From positions 62,001-126,000 of the forward strand of contig JAQUYL010000003.1 of assembly GCA_028691845.1 (NCBI GenBank): a DNA stretch of 64,000 nucleotides, in the 5' to 3' direction. Of this stretch, positions 19,660 through 28,963 are shown piece after piece (positions within the stretch are counted from its first letter, which is position 1; each line of letters opens with the position of its first letter). The notes beneath the pieces were generated by a model. The model searched no databases. It was not told where the DNA came from and worked only from the letters and a program-made list of their open reading frames with translations. The DNA is from Opitutaceae bacterium (lineage in GTDB: Bacteria; Verrucomicrobiota; Verrucomicrobiia; Opitutales; Opitutaceae). A program made the translations under genes and the position numbers.

Positions 19660-19690
19660 CTGCGCGCCTTCTCGATGCGCGTGTTTTTTG
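19660..19690 (+). terminator. possible terminator after tatA
   Basis: A short GC stem (CGCGC pairing with GCGCG, extendable by two wobble pairs, nine-base loop) is followed by GTG and six T residues. It lies about 25-55 bases after the tatA stop. The stem is short, so the call is tentative. Confidence 0.4.
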
Positions 19691-19905
19691 GGGGCCGTTT
19701 TCCTGCTTTATGCTCCGCCCGACACGCCGCTGCGCACCCGATGGAGCGCCGCCGCATCCACCACCTGTGCCCTCCGCACTCCAGTTTGCGGTTGCCGCTG
19801 GGAAGGAGGACGCCCCGTGCAATAAGCCGCGGTCATAGCCGGTCCAGCGCTTCCCACCCTGTCCACTCGTGCGCCGGAAGAGTTTATTAGTTATTGCACT
19901 TTGTT

Positions 19906-19936
19906 TTGACAATTCCGCCGCCCCCCCGCTTTTATT
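19906..19936 (+). promoter_or_regulatory. candidate sigma-70 promoter of mreBCD
   Basis: A perfect -35 hexamer TTGACA (19906-19911) is followed after about 18 bases by TTTTAT (19930-19935). The run of C residues between them is unusual. Transcription would begin around 19943, only some 14 bases before the mreB ATG, and no Shine-Dalgarno is seen. If correct, the message is nearly leaderless. Confidence 0.45.
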
Positions 19937-19956
19937 CATCAACCCCGCATCGCCAA

Positions 19957-20982
19957 ATGCTTAACCAACTGCTGGGATTGTTTTCCAACGACATCGGCAT
20001 TGACCTCGGCACTGCCAACACGCTGGTCCACGTCAAAGACAAGGGCATCGTGCTCCGGGAACCCAGCGTTGTCGCCGTGCACACGAGCTCCCGCAAAGTG
20101 CTCGCCGTGGGCGACGAAGCCAAGCGCATGCTCGGCCGCACCCCCGGCAACATCACCGCCATCCGCCCGATGAAGGATGGCGTCATCGCCGATTTCGATA
20201 TTACCGAGGCAATGCTTCGCTACTTCATCAAGAAGGTGCACAACAACTCCAAGGTGGTTTCACCTCGCGTGGTCATCGCCATCCCCAGCGGCATCACCGA
20301 GGTCGAAAAGCGAGCGGTCAAGGAATCCGCCACGCACGCCGGCGCCCGCGAAGTCATCACCATCCTCGAGCCGATGGCGGCCGCACTGGGCGTGGGACTG
20401 CCCGTCGACGAGCCGGCGGCCAACATGATTTGCGATATCGGCGGCGGCACGACTGAGATCGCGATCATTTCCCTGCACGGCATCGTGTTTTCCAAATCCA
20501 TCCGCGTGGCTGGTGACGAGCTCGATCTCGCCATCATCAACTACATGAAGCGCGCCTACAATCTGCTCATCGGCGAGCGCACCGCGGAGGAAATCAAGGT
20601 GACCATCGCCTCGGCCTATCCGCTCGAAACGGAGCTATCCATGGAGGTCAAGGGCCGCGACTCGGTCGCCGGCCTGCCCAAGACGATCCACATCACCTCC
20701 CAGGAAATCCGCGAGGCCATTTCCGACACGGTCGGCGCCATTGTCGAAGCCGTGCGCTCCGCCCTCGAACGCTGCCCGCCCGAACTCTCCGCCGACCTCG
20801 TCGACCGCGGTTTCGTCATGGCCGGCGGCGGCTCGCTCCTCCGCGGCGTTGACAAACTCCTTTCTGAAAAGACCGGCCTGCCGGTCACGGTCGCTGATGA
20901 TCCGCTCTCGGCGGTGGCCAACGGCGCCGGCGTCTTCCTCAACAACATCGACGAGCTCGCCCGCATTGCCGCCGACTTTTAG
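19957..20982 (+). CDS. mreB: rod shape-determining protein MreB
   Basis: This 341-residue bacterial actin begins [18 protein letters not shown], with phosphate-1 motif [11 protein letters not shown]. The other motifs are also present: [13 protein letters not shown] (phosphate 2) and [16 protein letters not shown]. MreB filaments under the membrane direct lateral wall synthesis by the Rod complex. An in-frame extension to 19894 is proline-rich and unlikely. It is first in the order mreB-mreC-mreD-mrdA. Confidence 0.97.
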   Translation: MLNQLLGLFSNDIGIDLGTANTLVHVKDKGIVLREPSVVAVHTSSRKVLAVGDEAKRMLGRTPGNITAIRPMKDGVIADFDITEAMLRYFIKKVHNNSKVVSPRVVIAIPSGITEVEKRAVKESATHAGAREVITILEPMAAALGVGLPVDEPAANMICDIGGGTTEIAIISLHGIVFSKSIRVAGDELDLAIINYMKRAYNLLIGERTAEEIKVTIASAYPLETELSMEVKGRDSVAGLPKTIHITSQEIREAISDTVGAIVEAVRSALERCPPELSADLVDRGFVMAGGGSLLRGVDKLLSEKTGLPVTVADDPLSAVANGAGVFLNNIDELARIAADF

Positions 20983-21028
20983 CAGCGCCCGGGCCGTGCG
21001 TGCCTCCGGCTGAACGCCCGCCTCCGTC

Positions 21029-21865
21029 GTGCTTCCAAAACGCTTTGATCAAGCCCGTCCGTTTGCCACGCTGGGCGCTGTTCTCCTCGCGTGGATCCTC
21101 GTGCCGCTGGCCGTCAAGTCGTTTGCCCGCGTCAGCTTCTTTGAGCTGCAGGCGCCATTCATTGCCGCTGCCGCGTACGTCCGGGATCTGCAGGAATTCT
21201 GGGCGCTGCGCCTGCACCCGAAGGACGAACTGATCAAGGCCGGACATGAGATCGCCGGGGTGATCGCCCAGTATGAGTTCAGTCAGCAGGAACTCGAGAG
21301 CCTGCGGGCCGAAAATGTGCGCCTGCAGAACCTCCTCAACCTGCCGCCCCAGCCCGCCTTTCGCTACGAACGCGCCCGGGTTGCCCGCCGCGATCTTTCC
21401 GGCTGGTGGCAGCGTCTGATCATTCGCAAGGGCGCCAATTACGGCCTCGTTGTCGGTTCGCCGGTGGTCTTCGCCGGCGGCGTCGTCGGCCGCGTGAGCG
21501 AGGTCTATGGCTACACCGCCGTCGTCGACCTCATCACCAGCCCCACCTTCCGATTGGCCGCTTCCGTGGAGGGCGATGCCCGCCCCATCTGCTACCAGGG
21601 GGGCCTTAACGATTCGTTCAAGGCGCCGCGCGGCACGGTCGAATACGTGCCGACCGACATCTATGCCTCGCCCACATCCCCCCGCCTTCTGCTCACTTCC
21701 GGCCTCGGTGGAGTGTTTCCGACCGGTCTGAGGATCGGCCGGATTGTGCGCCTTGAAACGAGCACCGATGGCCTCTTCCAATCCGGTGAGGTTCGCGTCG
21801 ATGAACGCCTCGTCTCCCTCACCGAGGTCACTGTGCTTGTGCCCCTCGAAACCGAGGACCTCTGA
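21029..21865 (+). CDS. mreC: rod shape-determining protein MreC
   Basis: This 278-residue bitopic protein has an N-terminal membrane helix (ATLGAVLLAWILVPLAV). A coiled-coil follows (EFSQQELESLRAENVRLQNLL), then the periplasmic beta domain with the family pattern VVFAGGVVGRVSEVYG. MreC bridges MreB/MreD to PBP2. The start is GTG at 21029, 46 bases after mreB. Confidence 0.92.
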   Translation: MLPKRFDQARPFATLGAVLLAWILVPLAVKSFARVSFFELQAPFIAAAAYVRDLQEFWALRLHPKDELIKAGHEIAGVIAQYEFSQQELESLRAENVRLQNLLNLPPQPAFRYERARVARRDLSGWWQRLIIRKGANYGLVVGSPVVFAGGVVGRVSEVYGYTAVVDLITSPTFRLAASVEGDARPICYQGGLNDSFKAPRGTVEYVPTDIYASPTSPRLLLTSGLGGVFPTGLRIGRIVRLETSTDGLFQSGEVRVDERLVSLTEVTVLVPLETEDL

Positions 21866-21886
21866 CCGACCGTCCCTCGCCTGCCC

Positions 21887-22408
21887 ATGGACCGCCGCTT
21901 GCCCCTGCTTTTTTTGACCAACCTTCTGCTCGCCTGGCTGGCCGGCCAGGTCAACCATTCCCTCGCGCCGATGGCGGTCCACCTCTACTTGGGCGGTCTC
22001 TTCGTGGCGTTCGCCGCCCTGCGGCTGGACCTGAAAAACGGCGGTCTCTGTACCGTGCTCACCGCCTTGGCCTGCGACTCCACCACCGCGGCGCCCTTCG
22101 GCACCAGCCTCGTGCTTTTCGGGCTTGCTCATGCCACGGTTCTCGCCGTGCGCCAGGGCTTTCCCCGCGACGAGCCGGTCTTCGCCACCGTCGTTACCCT
22201 GATCCTTAACCTGTTTCTTTTTCTGGCCTGCTCCTTTGTCCTGGTGGGCCTCAATCCCCGTCCCGCCGATGCTTGGTTGCGCCTTTTTGTCGACCTGATC
22301 GCCTCGCAACTCGTGCTGGCATTCATCACGCCCTGGTTCTTCGCGCTGCAAGCCCGCGTTTTCGAGCTGGCCCGCCTTGATCCGGAGACCGGCCGGCCGG
22401 CATCCTGA
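21887..22408 (+). CDS. mreD: rod shape-determining protein MreD
   Basis: This 173-residue integral membrane protein has about five hydrophobic helices (for example LPLLFLTNLLLAWLAG and VTLILNLFLFLACSFV). MreD is poorly conserved in sequence, so the call rests on size, topology and its position between mreC and the PBP2 gene, 21 bases after mreC. Confidence 0.8.
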   Translation: MDRRLPLLFLTNLLLAWLAGQVNHSLAPMAVHLYLGGLFVAFAALRLDLKNGGLCTVLTALACDSTTAAPFGTSLVLFGLAHATVLAVRQGFPRDEPVFATVVTLILNLFLFLACSFVLVGLNPRPADAWLRLFVDLIASQLVLAFITPWFFALQARVFELARLDPETGRPAS

Positions 22409-22504
22409 TACGGCGGCTAAGGCCTCCCCCCACATGCCCCTTCACTGCATCGGCTTGCCGTCTACTCGTTTTCCCGCTTCTCCCTTGCCTCCTCCCTTGG
22501 TCCC

Positions 22505-24403
22505 GTGAGCAATATTGTTGAAACGCACAGCGCCCGCAAGCCGCGGATCTTTTTCTTTTACTTCCTGCTGGGGGCGATGCTGCTCACGCTTGCTGGCGGC
22601 CTGGTGTTCCGTCAATTGTTCCGCAGCACGCTCTACAGCGAGCGCGAACGCCTCCAGAATCAGCGGCGGGTCATCGTGCCCGGCCCCCGGGGCAACATTT
22701 ACGACCGCAATGGACAGCTGATCGTCACCAACCAGCCGCGCTTCTCCGTCACGCTAAATCTGGGGGAACTCGGTGGCGAATTTGACCGAGAAACCGGCAA
22801 GGTGGCGGCCAATTACCGCTCTCTCGATCGCAGCGAACGACCGTCTTATGCCGAAATGACGCGGCTCGCCCGGGTGGCGGTGGTCCAGCGTTATCTCGAC
22901 CAGACCAATACCATTCTGGGCCGGAACAATCAGGTCGATTCGCGCATCCTCGACCGGCATTTTGCACAGACCCGCCTGCTTCCCTTTGTGCTCCTCGATA
23001 ATCTGACCCCCCAGGAATACGCCCGCCTGATCGAGCGGCTCCCGGTGCGATCCCCCCTGCAGGTTTACGCTTTAAGCAACCGTTTCTACCCCTACGCCTC
23101 GGCAGCGGCCCACGCCCTGGGATATGTGACCACCAACACGGATCCCCCCGTGGAGGATTTTCCCGGAGAGGACCTCATGACCTTCAAAATGAAAGGGACC
23201 GAAGGTCGCGCCGGACTCGAAGCCCGATATGACGAGCATTTGCAGGGGGTTGCCGGCGGCGCCATCTATCGTGTCGATCCGGCCGGCTTCCGCGTCGACC
23301 TACCCCTGCAAAAGCGCCTGCCGGAAAAAGGCCATAATATCATCACCAGCCTAGATATCGACCTGCAGGTTGCAGCGGAACAGGCGATGGAAAACCGCGT
23401 GGGCGCCTGCGTGGCGCTCGAGGTGAAAACAGGCGAGGTGCTCGTGCTGGTTTCCAAGCCCGATTACAATCTCAACGACTTCGTCCCGCGCCTGTCGACG
23501 GAGACTGCCCGGCAGATCGAGGAATCCGGCGCGTGGTTCAACCGCGCCATCCAGGGGCAGTATCCGCCAGGTTCCACCTTCAAACTCATCACCACCCTCG
23601 CCGGCCTGCGCAGCGGTGCCATCGATCCGCACCAATCCCGCACGGAGTGCCCGGGGTATCTGATGGTGGGCAACCGCCGCTTCACTTGCCACCGTCATTC
23701 CGGCCACGGCGAACGCGACCTCGTGGGCGCCATTCGCGACTCGTGCAACGTCTTCTTCTATACCTTTGGCCTGGAGGTCGGCCCGCAGCTCATCGCCACG
23801 GAGGCCCGCCGGTTCGGCTACGGGCATCCCACAGGCATCGAACTCCCCGCCGAATTCCGCAATCCGGTCGTGCCGGACCCGGCGTGGAGGTTGCGCGTGC
23901 GCAATGAAACCTGGAACCGGGGCGACACTGCCAACGTTGCCATCGGCCAGGGTGATTTGCTCGTCTCGCCCATGCAGGTGGCCTGTTTCATGGCGTCCTT
24001 CGCCCGCGGCGAAACCGAGACCAAGCCCACGCTGCTCCATATAGCTGACCGGCCGCCACTGCACACCACCCCGATCGGTCTCTCCCGCGACGACTACAAC
24101 ACCATGGTCGAGGGTTTGGAGCAGTGCGCACAGATCGGCACGGCCAAATTTGCCAACGTGGAGGGTCTCCGCGTCGCCGCTAAGACCGGCACGGCCCAGA
24201 AGGGACGCATCGAACTCGCCTGGACCATCGCCTATGCGCCGATCGAAAATCCCCAGATCGCGGTCGCGGTTGTGCTCGAGGGCTCCGAGGAGGACACCAA
24301 CTTCGGGGGCGGGGTTTTTGCCGCCCCGGTGGTGCAGACCGTCCTGCAAGCCTGGCGTGACGGCCACCTCAAACCCAAGGTTTCCGGCGTTACCGGCCGG
24401 TAG
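22505..24403 (+). CDS. mrdA: penicillin-binding protein 2 (elongasome transpeptidase)
   Basis: This 632-residue protein has a short cytoplasmic tail, one membrane helix (FFFYFLLGAMLLTLAGGLV), a PBP dimer domain, and a transpeptidase domain. The active-site motifs are STFK (Ser357), SCN (413-415) and KTG (560-562). PBP2 crosslinks peptidoglycan during rod elongation. The start is GTG at 22505. No rodA follows; instead the last 14 bases overlap the convergent transglutaminase gene. Confidence 0.94.
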   Translation: MSNIVETHSARKPRIFFFYFLLGAMLLTLAGGLVFRQLFRSTLYSERERLQNQRRVIVPGPRGNIYDRNGQLIVTNQPRFSVTLNLGELGGEFDRETGKVAANYRSLDRSERPSYAEMTRLARVAVVQRYLDQTNTILGRNNQVDSRILDRHFAQTRLLPFVLLDNLTPQEYARLIERLPVRSPLQVYALSNRFYPYASAAAHALGYVTTNTDPPVEDFPGEDLMTFKMKGTEGRAGLEARYDEHLQGVAGGAIYRVDPAGFRVDLPLQKRLPEKGHNIITSLDIDLQVAAEQAMENRVGACVALEVKTGEVLVLVSKPDYNLNDFVPRLSTETARQIEESGAWFNRAIQGQYPPGSTFKLITTLAGLRSGAIDPHQSRTECPGYLMVGNRRFTCHRHSGHGERDLVGAIRDSCNVFFYTFGLEVGPQLIATEARRFGYGHPTGIELPAEFRNPVVPDPAWRLRVRNETWNRGDTANVAIGQGDLLVSPMQVACFMASFARGETETKPTLLHIADRPPLHTTPIGLSRDDYNTMVEGLEQCAQIGTAKFANVEGLRVAAKTGTAQKGRIELAWTIAYAPIENPQIAVAVVLEGSEEDTNFGGGVFAAPVVQTVLQAWRDGHLKPKVSGVTGR

Positions 24404-26645
24404 CGGTGCAGCGCCCGGCCCCCCCCTCCCTCCGCGCCCGACGGAACACCGCTCCGGGTTCCGGCCACGAGGAACGCGGCCCGTAACGCAGTCGTTGCAG
24501 ATCCGTCACGATCCCCGCGTGCACAGCCTGACGCTCGGCCGGCACGATGCGGTGCCCGATCCGCGCCAGCCACCGTCCCGCCTCCCGCCGCACCGGATCC
24601 ACTCTCCCGCGCTGGCACAATCGCGACCAGCGCCAGCGAATTTCCTCCCGCCCGCGCCAGATCAACCAGACGAAGGCGCCAGCCAGAACCGTCCCGCCCG
24701 CCACCCGGCCCGCCCTCGCCCAGTTCCAGGGCCCAGCCAGCCAGGCGCGCAGTCGCGCCATCATCCGGTCGAGGAAGGCGCGCACCGCCTGCCCCGAATC
24801 AGCGGTGAGGGATTTCAACTGCTCGGCCATCTCCGTCTGCGTCCGCTGGTCAAAACTCACCACGCGCCGGTACCACATGATCCGCAAACTGTCCAAACGC
24901 GCGGACCAGCTGCGATCGCCCTGCCGCGCCATCGCCGTCTGGACGGCGGCTCGGCTGTCTGCCAGGCCGCCGCCCGGGGTCGGATCCACTCGCAGCCATG
25001 TGCCCCGGCCGGTGTGAATTTCGCTCCAGGCGTGGGCATCCGAATTTTTGATCTGATAGTAATTGCCCACGGCGTTCCACGTGCCGCCATGGAATCCCGC
25101 CACCACCCGGGCCGGGTATCCCGCAGCCCGCGCCAGCACCGTGAAGGCCGCGGCAAAATATTCGCAGAAACCCGGCTGGTTCGATTCGACCCATCGCACA
25201 ATGTCATCCTTGTCGCCCGACGGCAGCGTCACGGACAGCGCGTAGGCGTGCCGGCGGGAGAGCCAGGCACAAGCCCGGCGCGCGAATTCCTCGGCGGGCA
25301 GACCGGTCGCCCCGTCCTCGCCGCCGCGAATCTCCGCTACGACCCGTTGCAAGGCTTCGCGGTTGTCCGCCCCCGCTGGCAACTGGAGCGACTGCGGCAG
25401 AGCAGAAGTCTCGGACCGCCCGGCGGCCGCCGCCCTGCCCGTCGGTGGACGGGCGGGAGGAACGTCCGCAATCTCGCCCGCCAGCTGCACCCCCTCGAGC
25501 CGGTAGGCGGTCATGGTCATCGGCTCCGTCCGCAGCGCCACCACCAGCCGGGACACACTGCTCTGCAGGGGCAGCAATTCCCGCAGCCGCAGCATTTCAA
25601 AGTTACCGGGTAGCGGCAGGAACCGGCTGACTCCTGGCTCGACATAAAAAGTCCATTGCCCGCCCACCCCCGCTGCCCGGGAACCAGTCCGCCGGCCTCG
25701 CAGGTACGCCGTCACCCTCTGACTGCGCAACAATTCGGCCTTGGCCGCGGCCGAAATCTTGAAGCCTTCGCGGGAATACTCGTCGAGCACCACCAGCCGC
25801 CAGTAGGGATTCCCCGGACGCGCGGCGGGATCGCTGAAATCCACGCGCAGCGCCGTTGTCTCATCGCTAATCAACTCCGCAACGTCCCCAAACCGGATCG
25901 TCTCCGTAAAGCCGGTGCGGCTCTTCTTCGTGATGTACCGGTCCAGAAAGAACCCGGTCGCAATCTCAAAACGTGGAATGATCAGGAACAGCACCCCCGA
26001 CAGCACCACCACCACCGCAAACAAACTGCCGGCGAAGGCCAGCAGGCGCCAGTCCGCCACCTCCGCGAGCCGCCCGAAAAAGCGCCGCCACCCGAGTCTG
26101 GTCCACGCCGGAGCCCCTGTCGCCGGAAGGGAATCGGCCGTCCCTCCGCCGGTCTCCTTGGTTTCAATCAACGTGACGACAAACAGAAACACCAGCGCAC
26201 AGGCGGTGAACAGCAGCAGCAGAAAGGCAAACCCCAGCGCCACCGTCAGTACGCCGGCCACCACGATGAGGAACAGCCCGAGCACGATGAGTTGCAGGTC
26301 CTCGCGCCGCTGCCGGTAACCCACCCCGCGATAGAGCACGAGCAGGATGGCCAGCCGGATCAGCGGCGGCAGGGTCTCGGGGCTCAGATAGAAATCGCCG
26401 ACCAACACCGCAATCAGCGCCGGCACAGAAAGCCATCGCACAAATCCCGGCACGCGGGCCGGCAGTTGCGGCCAGATCAGCACCGCCACCACCGCCAGAC
26501 TCGCGAGGCTCACCAGGCTCAGCGCCTCCACGTCGAGGAAGAATACCGTCCAGAGCGAAACGAGCGCCAGTGCGCCGCCGAGCAGCCATTTCAGCAGCCG
26601 CAATTCGTCGAGGCTAAGCTGCGGCCGTTTTGACTCCGTCGACAT
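24390..26645 (-). CDS. TgpA-like membrane transglutaminase (DUF3488 + transglutaminase core)
   Basis: This 751-residue protein has about five to six N-terminal membrane helices (DUF3488), an extracytoplasmic transglutaminase-like domain, a further helix near residue 630 and a cytoplasmic tail. The catalytic triad is visible as GFCEYFAAAF (Cys), DAHAWSEIH (His) and LRVDPTP (Asp). Relatives are TgpA of Pseudomonas. It is last in a MoxR-DUF58-TgpA operon and overlaps the DUF58 gene by 32 bases. The start MSTESKRPQ is chosen over an upstream in-frame ATG. The substrate is unknown. Confidence 0.88.
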   Translation of the reverse strand: MSTESKRPQLSLDELRLLKWLLGGALALVSLWTVFFLDVEALSLVSLASLAVVAVLIWPQLPARVPGFVRWLSVPALIAVLVGDFYLSPETLPPLIRLAILLVLYRGVGYRQRREDLQLIVLGLFLIVVAGVLTVALGFAFLLLLFTACALVFLFVVTLIETKETGGGTADSLPATGAPAWTRLGWRRFFGRLAEVADWRLLAFAGSLFAVVVVLSGVLFLIIPRFEIATGFFLDRYITKKSRTGFTETIRFGDVAELISDETTALRVDFSDPAARPGNPYWRLVVLDEYSREGFKISAAAKAELLRSQRVTAYLRGRRTGSRAAGVGGQWTFYVEPGVSRFLPLPGNFEMLRLRELLPLQSSVSRLVVALRTEPMTMTAYRLEGVQLAGEIADVPPARPPTGRAAAAGRSETSALPQSLQLPAGADNREALQRVVAEIRGGEDGATGLPAEEFARRACAWLSRRHAYALSVTLPSGDKDDIVRWVESNQPGFCEYFAAAFTVLARAAGYPARVVAGFHGGTWNAVGNYYQIKNSDAHAWSEIHTGRGTWLRVDPTPGGGLADSRAAVQTAMARQGDRSWSARLDSLRIMWYRRVVSFDQRTQTEMAEQLKSLTADSGQAVRAFLDRMMARLRAWLAGPWNWARAGRVAGGTVLAGAFVWLIWRGREEIRWRWSRLCQRGRVDPVRREAGRWLARIGHRIVPAERQAVHAGIVTDLQRLRYGPRSSWPEPGAVFRRARREGGAGRCTATGR

Positions 26646-27852
26646 AGGCTGCAACTCCACACGCCCCTTCGGGCGCAAAGGTGATTATGTTCCTGGATGG
26701 GAGGGGCGCGACACCCGAGTCGCTGATGGCGGACGGGGGCGTCCGGCCTCCATCATCAACCGGTTCCAGTCGGGCAAGTTCGTCCAGAAACGCTTCGACA
26801 TCCCTCACCTGCCGGATGGTCACGGATGGTTGCGCGTTGACCTTCACACCGCGCAATTTGCCGGCCGCAAACAGGTCCTCCGCCATGGTCGCAGCCAGGC
26901 TGCACAACAACTCGAATTGCCCGGGCCGGGTCCACACCGCCGCTGACGTTTCCAATTTCAACCAGAAACTCTCGTGGGCTTCCGCCGAAAATTGCCGCAC
27001 CATGAGCTTCTGCAACCGGGCACTGGCCTTCCAATGGATGAGCCGGTGCGAATCGCTCGTCCGATAGCGGCGAAGCGCCATCAAATCGTCACCGGCGCCG
27101 GCCCGGGGCACCCGTTCGCCCTGCGCACGCCCGGCTGCGACTGTCCCGAGCCAGCACTGGTATTCGACCTGGGCCGGCCACACCAGCACTTGCTGGCAGA
27201 CATTCGCTCCAAGGTTTTTCCCCAGGAATCCGAAGGGGAAAAACGATCCGACCGAGGTGAGTTCGACCCTCTCGACGCCACGCTGGGACGGTCGGACCAC
27301 CCATTCCAGCCGGCTTTCGCCGCCCGCGGGTTCCATCCGCTCGCGCAGGAACAGGCGGACGCGGGTCGTGGCCTTGTCCACCGCGGCCAGTGCCTCCCGC
27401 ACGCTCACCTGATCGTCGTCGGGTCCGACCCGGTTGGCCGTGCGTGTCTCGAGATCAAACCAGAGGCCGTACGTCGGCAGCCATTTTTTCCCATTGACCG
27501 TCTCCACCGTCACGAGCGCCTCATGCCCGGCGCGCCATGGCGCCTGCGCCCGCACCCTCCATCTCACGCCCATGAAGTTGAACCAGGACAGCAATCCGCT
27601 CAACAACAGGCATGCCAGGAGCAGCGCCAGGGTGAGAAAGAGGATGTTGCTCGCAGTGTTGTAGGCCGCCGTGCCGATGCCCAGCGCCAGGGCGATGAGA
27701 AACAGACCGGAAACCGTCGGCGCGATGCGGTGCTGCCGCGGCGGGAACACCAGCGACCACACCAGCGCGCTCCACCGGAAGGCCTGCCGCCGCCGGCTCC
27801 GCGCGCCGGGCCCGTGCCAGGCAGGCGTGTCGAATCTTGCTTCCGGCGGCAT
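26614..27852 (-). CDS. DUF58 domain protein
   Basis: This 412-residue protein has two N-terminal membrane helices (GLFLIALALGIGTAAYNTA and ILFLTLALLLACLLLSGLL). The DUF58 motif appears as LRRYRTSDSHRLIHWKASARL in two pieces. DUF58 is a von Willebrand factor A-like module that nearly always pairs with a MoxR ATPase. It starts 12 bases after moxR and is followed by the TgpA-like gene, a conserved trio of unknown role, perhaps in envelope or secreted protein maturation. Confidence 0.88.
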   Translation of the reverse strand: MPPEARFDTPAWHGPGARSRRRQAFRWSALVWSLVFPPRQHRIAPTVSGLFLIALALGIGTAAYNTASNILFLTLALLLACLLLSGLLSWFNFMGVRWRVRAQAPWRAGHEALVTVETVNGKKWLPTYGLWFDLETRTANRVGPDDDQVSVREALAAVDKATTRVRLFLRERMEPAGGESRLEWVVRPSQRGVERVELTSVGSFFPFGFLGKNLGANVCQQVLVWPAQVEYQCWLGTVAAGRAQGERVPRAGAGDDLMALRRYRTSDSHRLIHWKASARLQKLMVRQFSAEAHESFWLKLETSAAVWTRPGQFELLCSLAATMAEDLFAAGKLRGVKVNAQPSVTIRQVRDVEAFLDELARLEPVDDGGRTPPSAISDSGVAPLPSRNIITFAPEGACGVAAYVDGVKTAAA

Positions 27853-27864
27853 CGCCCTTCCCCC

Positions 27865-28836
27865 CTACTCCGGCACCGGCACCGCCGCCACGATGTGACG
27901 GAGGGCGGCCAGCACCGTGCGGCGTTCCTCCAACGCATCCGACGTCTGCCGTGCCAGGGTAAGCCGGTGTGTCAGCACTGGTCCGCTCATTTCCTGCACG
28001 TCCTCGGGGATCACGAAATCGCGCCCCCGCACCAGGGCCCGCGCCTGCGCCGCCACCCGCAGCGACAGGCCGCCGCGCACGCTGATGCCCGCCTTGAACT
28101 CCGCCTCAGTCCGGGTAGCGGTGACGATCTTGAGCACATAATCAAGGACGCTCTCCTCCACAAACACGTGTCCGGCCAGCGCCTGCATTTTCAACACATC
28201 CGAGCGTGTCACGACCGGATTCAGGGCGATGGCATCGTAGCTCAGCCGCGGGGCGCGCAGGATCTCCAGCTCATCATCCGCCTGCGGGTAGCCCATGGGC
28301 AGCCGCATGAGAAAACGGTCCATCTGGCTCTCCGGCAGAGGGAACGTCCCTTCGTAGTCCACCGGATTCTGTGTGGCCACGACCATAAAGGGCAGTCCCA
28401 CCGTATGCGCCTCTCCGTCGACGGTGATCTTGCTGCGATCCATCACCTCGAGCAACGCCGACTGCGTCTTGGGCGTGGCGCGGTTGATCTCGTCTGCCAG
28501 CACGATATTCGCGAACACCGGGCCGGGCTTGAACACGAATTCCTTCACGTGCTCGTCGTAAATGGACACGCCGGTCACATCGGTCGGCAGCAGGTCGCTG
28601 GTAAACTGGATGCGTGAAAACGTGCAGTCCATGGAGCGGGCCAGCGAGTAGGCCAGCGTGGTCTTGCCCACCCCCGGCAGATCCTCAATCAACAGGTGTC
28701 CACCCGCCAGCAGGCAGACGATCGTCTGCTCGATGACGTCGTCCTTGCCCTTGATGGTCTGGCGCATGTTGGTCTTCATCCGCTCGAGAGCGGCACGGGC
28801 GGAGGACACCTCCGCCGCAGGGGCGAAATCACTCAT
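27865..28836 (-). CDS. moxR: MoxR family AAA+ ATPase
   Basis: This 323-residue cytoplasmic AAA+ protein has Walker [16 protein letters not shown], Walker [21 protein letters not shown] and the sensor region [20 protein letters not shown]. All are diagnostic of MoxR. These chaperone-like ATPases act with VWA/DUF58 partners. It is the first gene of the moxR-DUF58-tgpA operon and divergent from the phosphoesterase gene; the 127-base gap holds both promoters. Confidence 0.93.
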   Translation of the reverse strand: MSDFAPAAEVSSARAALERMKTNMRQTIKGKDDVIEQTIVCLLAGGHLLIEDLPGVGKTTLAYSLARSMDCTFSRIQFTSDLLPTDVTGVSIYDEHVKEFVFKPGPVFANIVLADEINRATPKTQSALLEVMDRSKITVDGEAHTVGLPFMVVATQNPVDYEGTFPLPESQMDRFLMRLPMGYPQADDELEILRAPRLSYDAIALNPVVTRSDVLKMQALAGHVFVEESVLDYVLKIVTATRTEAEFKAGISVRGGLSLRVAAQARALVRGRDFVIPEDVQEMSGPVLTHRLTLARQTSDALEERRTVLAALRHIVAAVPVPE

Positions 28837-28963
28837 AAGCCCATGGTAACCGGCCCGGTCGGTGGCGCAAACGCTTTCCCTCTCCGGGGGAGCGGCATTC
28901 GGCCGTCACGCGTTCACGCCGCCGCGCTTGCCGCGCGCTGGTGTTCCTGTTCCAGTGCGTGCC

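Larger units (their letters stand above)
19635..19956. other. intergenic region between tatA and mreB
   Basis: These 322 bases hold the possible tatA terminator at the left and a candidate mreB promoter at the right. The middle (about 19700-19890) has no reading frame or RNA gene that I recognise. Confidence 0.5.
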
